DNA from: Deltaproteobacteria bacterium
GTDB taxonomy: Bacteria; Desulfobacterota; DSM-4660; Desulfatiglandales; HGW-15
Direction: 5' to 3'
Assembly (NCBI GenBank): GCA_019308525.1
Contig: JAFDIC010000214.1
Span: forward strand, 1-6,898
DNA: 6,898 nucleotides
The position numbers were made by a program, and so were the translations under genes. Below are positions 6,146 to 6,898 of the stretch, in pieces; within the stretch, counting starts at the first letter, position 1, and the number at the start of each line of letters is the position of its first letter. Below the pieces are notes generated by a model. The model worked only from the letters and a program-made list of their open reading frames with translations. It did no database searches and had not been told where the DNA came from.

Positions 6146-6162
6146 TTCCTGTGCCACAGAAA
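6146..6162. repeat. Dyad upstream of the operon promoter (possible operator)
   Basis: The core CTGTG-C-CACAG (6149-6159) is a perfect 5-1-5 dyad, flanked by matching TT and AA after one mismatch on each side. It sits about 27 bp upstream of the -35 box of the radical SAM promoter, a position suited to an activator. A wider CCCTT (6138-6142) / AAGGG (6161-6165) pairing could form a hairpin after the Fsr-like gene, but no T-run follows. Which role applies, if any, cannot be told. Confidence 0.35.
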
Positions 6163-6201
6163 GGGGAGATACTTCTTTAACCATATCGCCTCATATTAGA
6201 G

Positions 6202-6898
6202 CTAGGTCCGGGGTTTTGCCACGGGGGTGAGCCCGAGGGCCAAAAGGACCGCCACTACCAGGCAAAGTCCTTCAATCCTGAGGGCTTCGACGGGTCCCAC
6301 ATAGTCGGCCAGCATCCCCACCAGCGTGACGAGGAGCCCCCCAGTCCCCCAACCCAGCCCCAACATGAGGGAGGAAGCCGTGGCCGCGGAGCCAGGGGTA
6401 TAACGCTGGCCCAACGCAATGGTAACCGGAGCGCTCGAAAGGAGAAAGAACCCACCCACCAGCAAAAAGATGGTTCCCCATACTCCCGGGAGCATCAGTG
6501 CCAGCTGGAGTGTGGGGAAGGCCATGGCCAAGGAGCCTGCTATCACAAATCGTTCATGCAGGCGATCAGAAAGCCATCCCCCAACAATCCCCCCCAGAGC
6601 GCCCCCAAAGAGGAAGATGGAAGTCATAATTCCGGTTTGCAACGTTGATAACCCCTGCTGGGTAAAGATGATCGGAAGAAAACTGAACAGGCTGAAATAG
6701 GTCAGGCTTCTCAGAACCACCACGAGCCATAGCTTGGCAAAGCTTCCACGGTTGCGTGCCAGATTCCCGAGGACTTCTTTCAGGGGAGGAGGGCTCCACG
6801 TGGAGGACCGAAAGCTGGTATCTTTAAAGACCCTTGTATAAAGCAAGGCCGTTGCGACGACTCCTAAGGGCATAGCGTACAGGGTTCCAGGCGGTCCC
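6202..6898 (-). CDS. Fosmidomycin-resistance-like MFS exporter (Fsr family), C-terminal part
   Basis: The frame is open to the window edge and ends at TAG (6202-6204), giving about 231 residues. An internal Met at 6873 is not the true start, because the reading frame continues upstream (GPPGTLYAMPLG). The sequence covers the end of the first half and helices 7-12. It resembles the second half of Fsr proteins: WLVVVLRSLTYFSLFSFLPI, GIVGGWLSDRLHERFV (the MFS motif between helices 8 and 9) and SAPVTIALGQRYTPGSA. Fsr of E. coli exports fosmidomycin and is about 400 residues long, so roughly the first 170 are missing off the edge rather than deleted. The real substrate here is unknown. The gene reads toward the radical SAM operon with a 156 bp gap that contains a separate promoter, so it is probably not in the same operon. 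Confidence 0.8.
   Translation of the reverse strand, partial: GPPGTLYAMPLGVVATALLYTRVFKDTSFRSSTWSPPPLKEVLGNLARNRGSFAKLWLVVVLRSLTYFSLFSFLPIIFTQQGLSTLQTGIMTSIFLFGGALGGIVGGWLSDRLHERFVIAGSLAMAFPTLQLALMLPGVWGTIFLLVGGFFLLSSAPVTIALGQRYTPGSAATASSLMLGLGWGTGGLLVTLVGMLADYVGPVEALRIEGLCLVVAVLLALGLTPVAKPRT

Overview
This looks like ordinary chromosomal accessory DNA from a bacterium, most likely an anaerobe. The clues are a radical SAM enzyme, a nitroreductase fused to a two-cluster ferredoxin, and an IS1-like transposase. The style fits Desulfobacterota or a related lineage, but nothing in 6.9 kb fixes the taxon, so this placement is low-confidence inference.

Layout. (1) Positions 1-1097 hold most of an IS1-family-like insertion sequence on the minus strand. 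Its transposase is split by a frame change at a run of eight A residues, and its far end lies outside the window. (2) Positions 1263-2162 hold uppP (bacA, undecaprenyl-diphosphatase) on the plus strand, with its own promoter and a TTG start chosen by the ribosome binding site. (3) Positions 2163-2592 look like intergenic DNA, but the minus strand carries a recognisable remnant of a small DUF2892-type membrane protein that lacks a usable start codon. (4) Positions 2593-3762 encode a complete 12-helix MFS transporter on the plus strand. (5) Converging on it from the minus strand, positions 3792-6045 hold an apparent two-gene operon: a radical SAM protein with an atypical CX4CX2C cluster motif, then a ferredoxin-nitroreductase fusion 31 bp downstream. 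A strong sigma70-type promoter (TTGACA, 17 bp, TATACT) lies just upstream. (6) Positions 6202-6898 hold the C-terminal part of a fosmidomycin-resistance-like (Fsr) MFS exporter on the minus strand, cut by the window edge.

How the genes may work together. The only convincing functional unit is the radical SAM / ferredoxin-nitroreductase pair. The ferredoxin domain could deliver electrons to the radical SAM cluster, or the flavin domain could reduce the radical SAM product; this is inference from gene order. UppP recycles the lipid carrier for cell-wall synthesis and gives bacitracin tolerance, and it is independent of the pair. The two transporters have no substrate that can be read from sequence. 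I see no CRISPR array, tRNA, rRNA or defence system.
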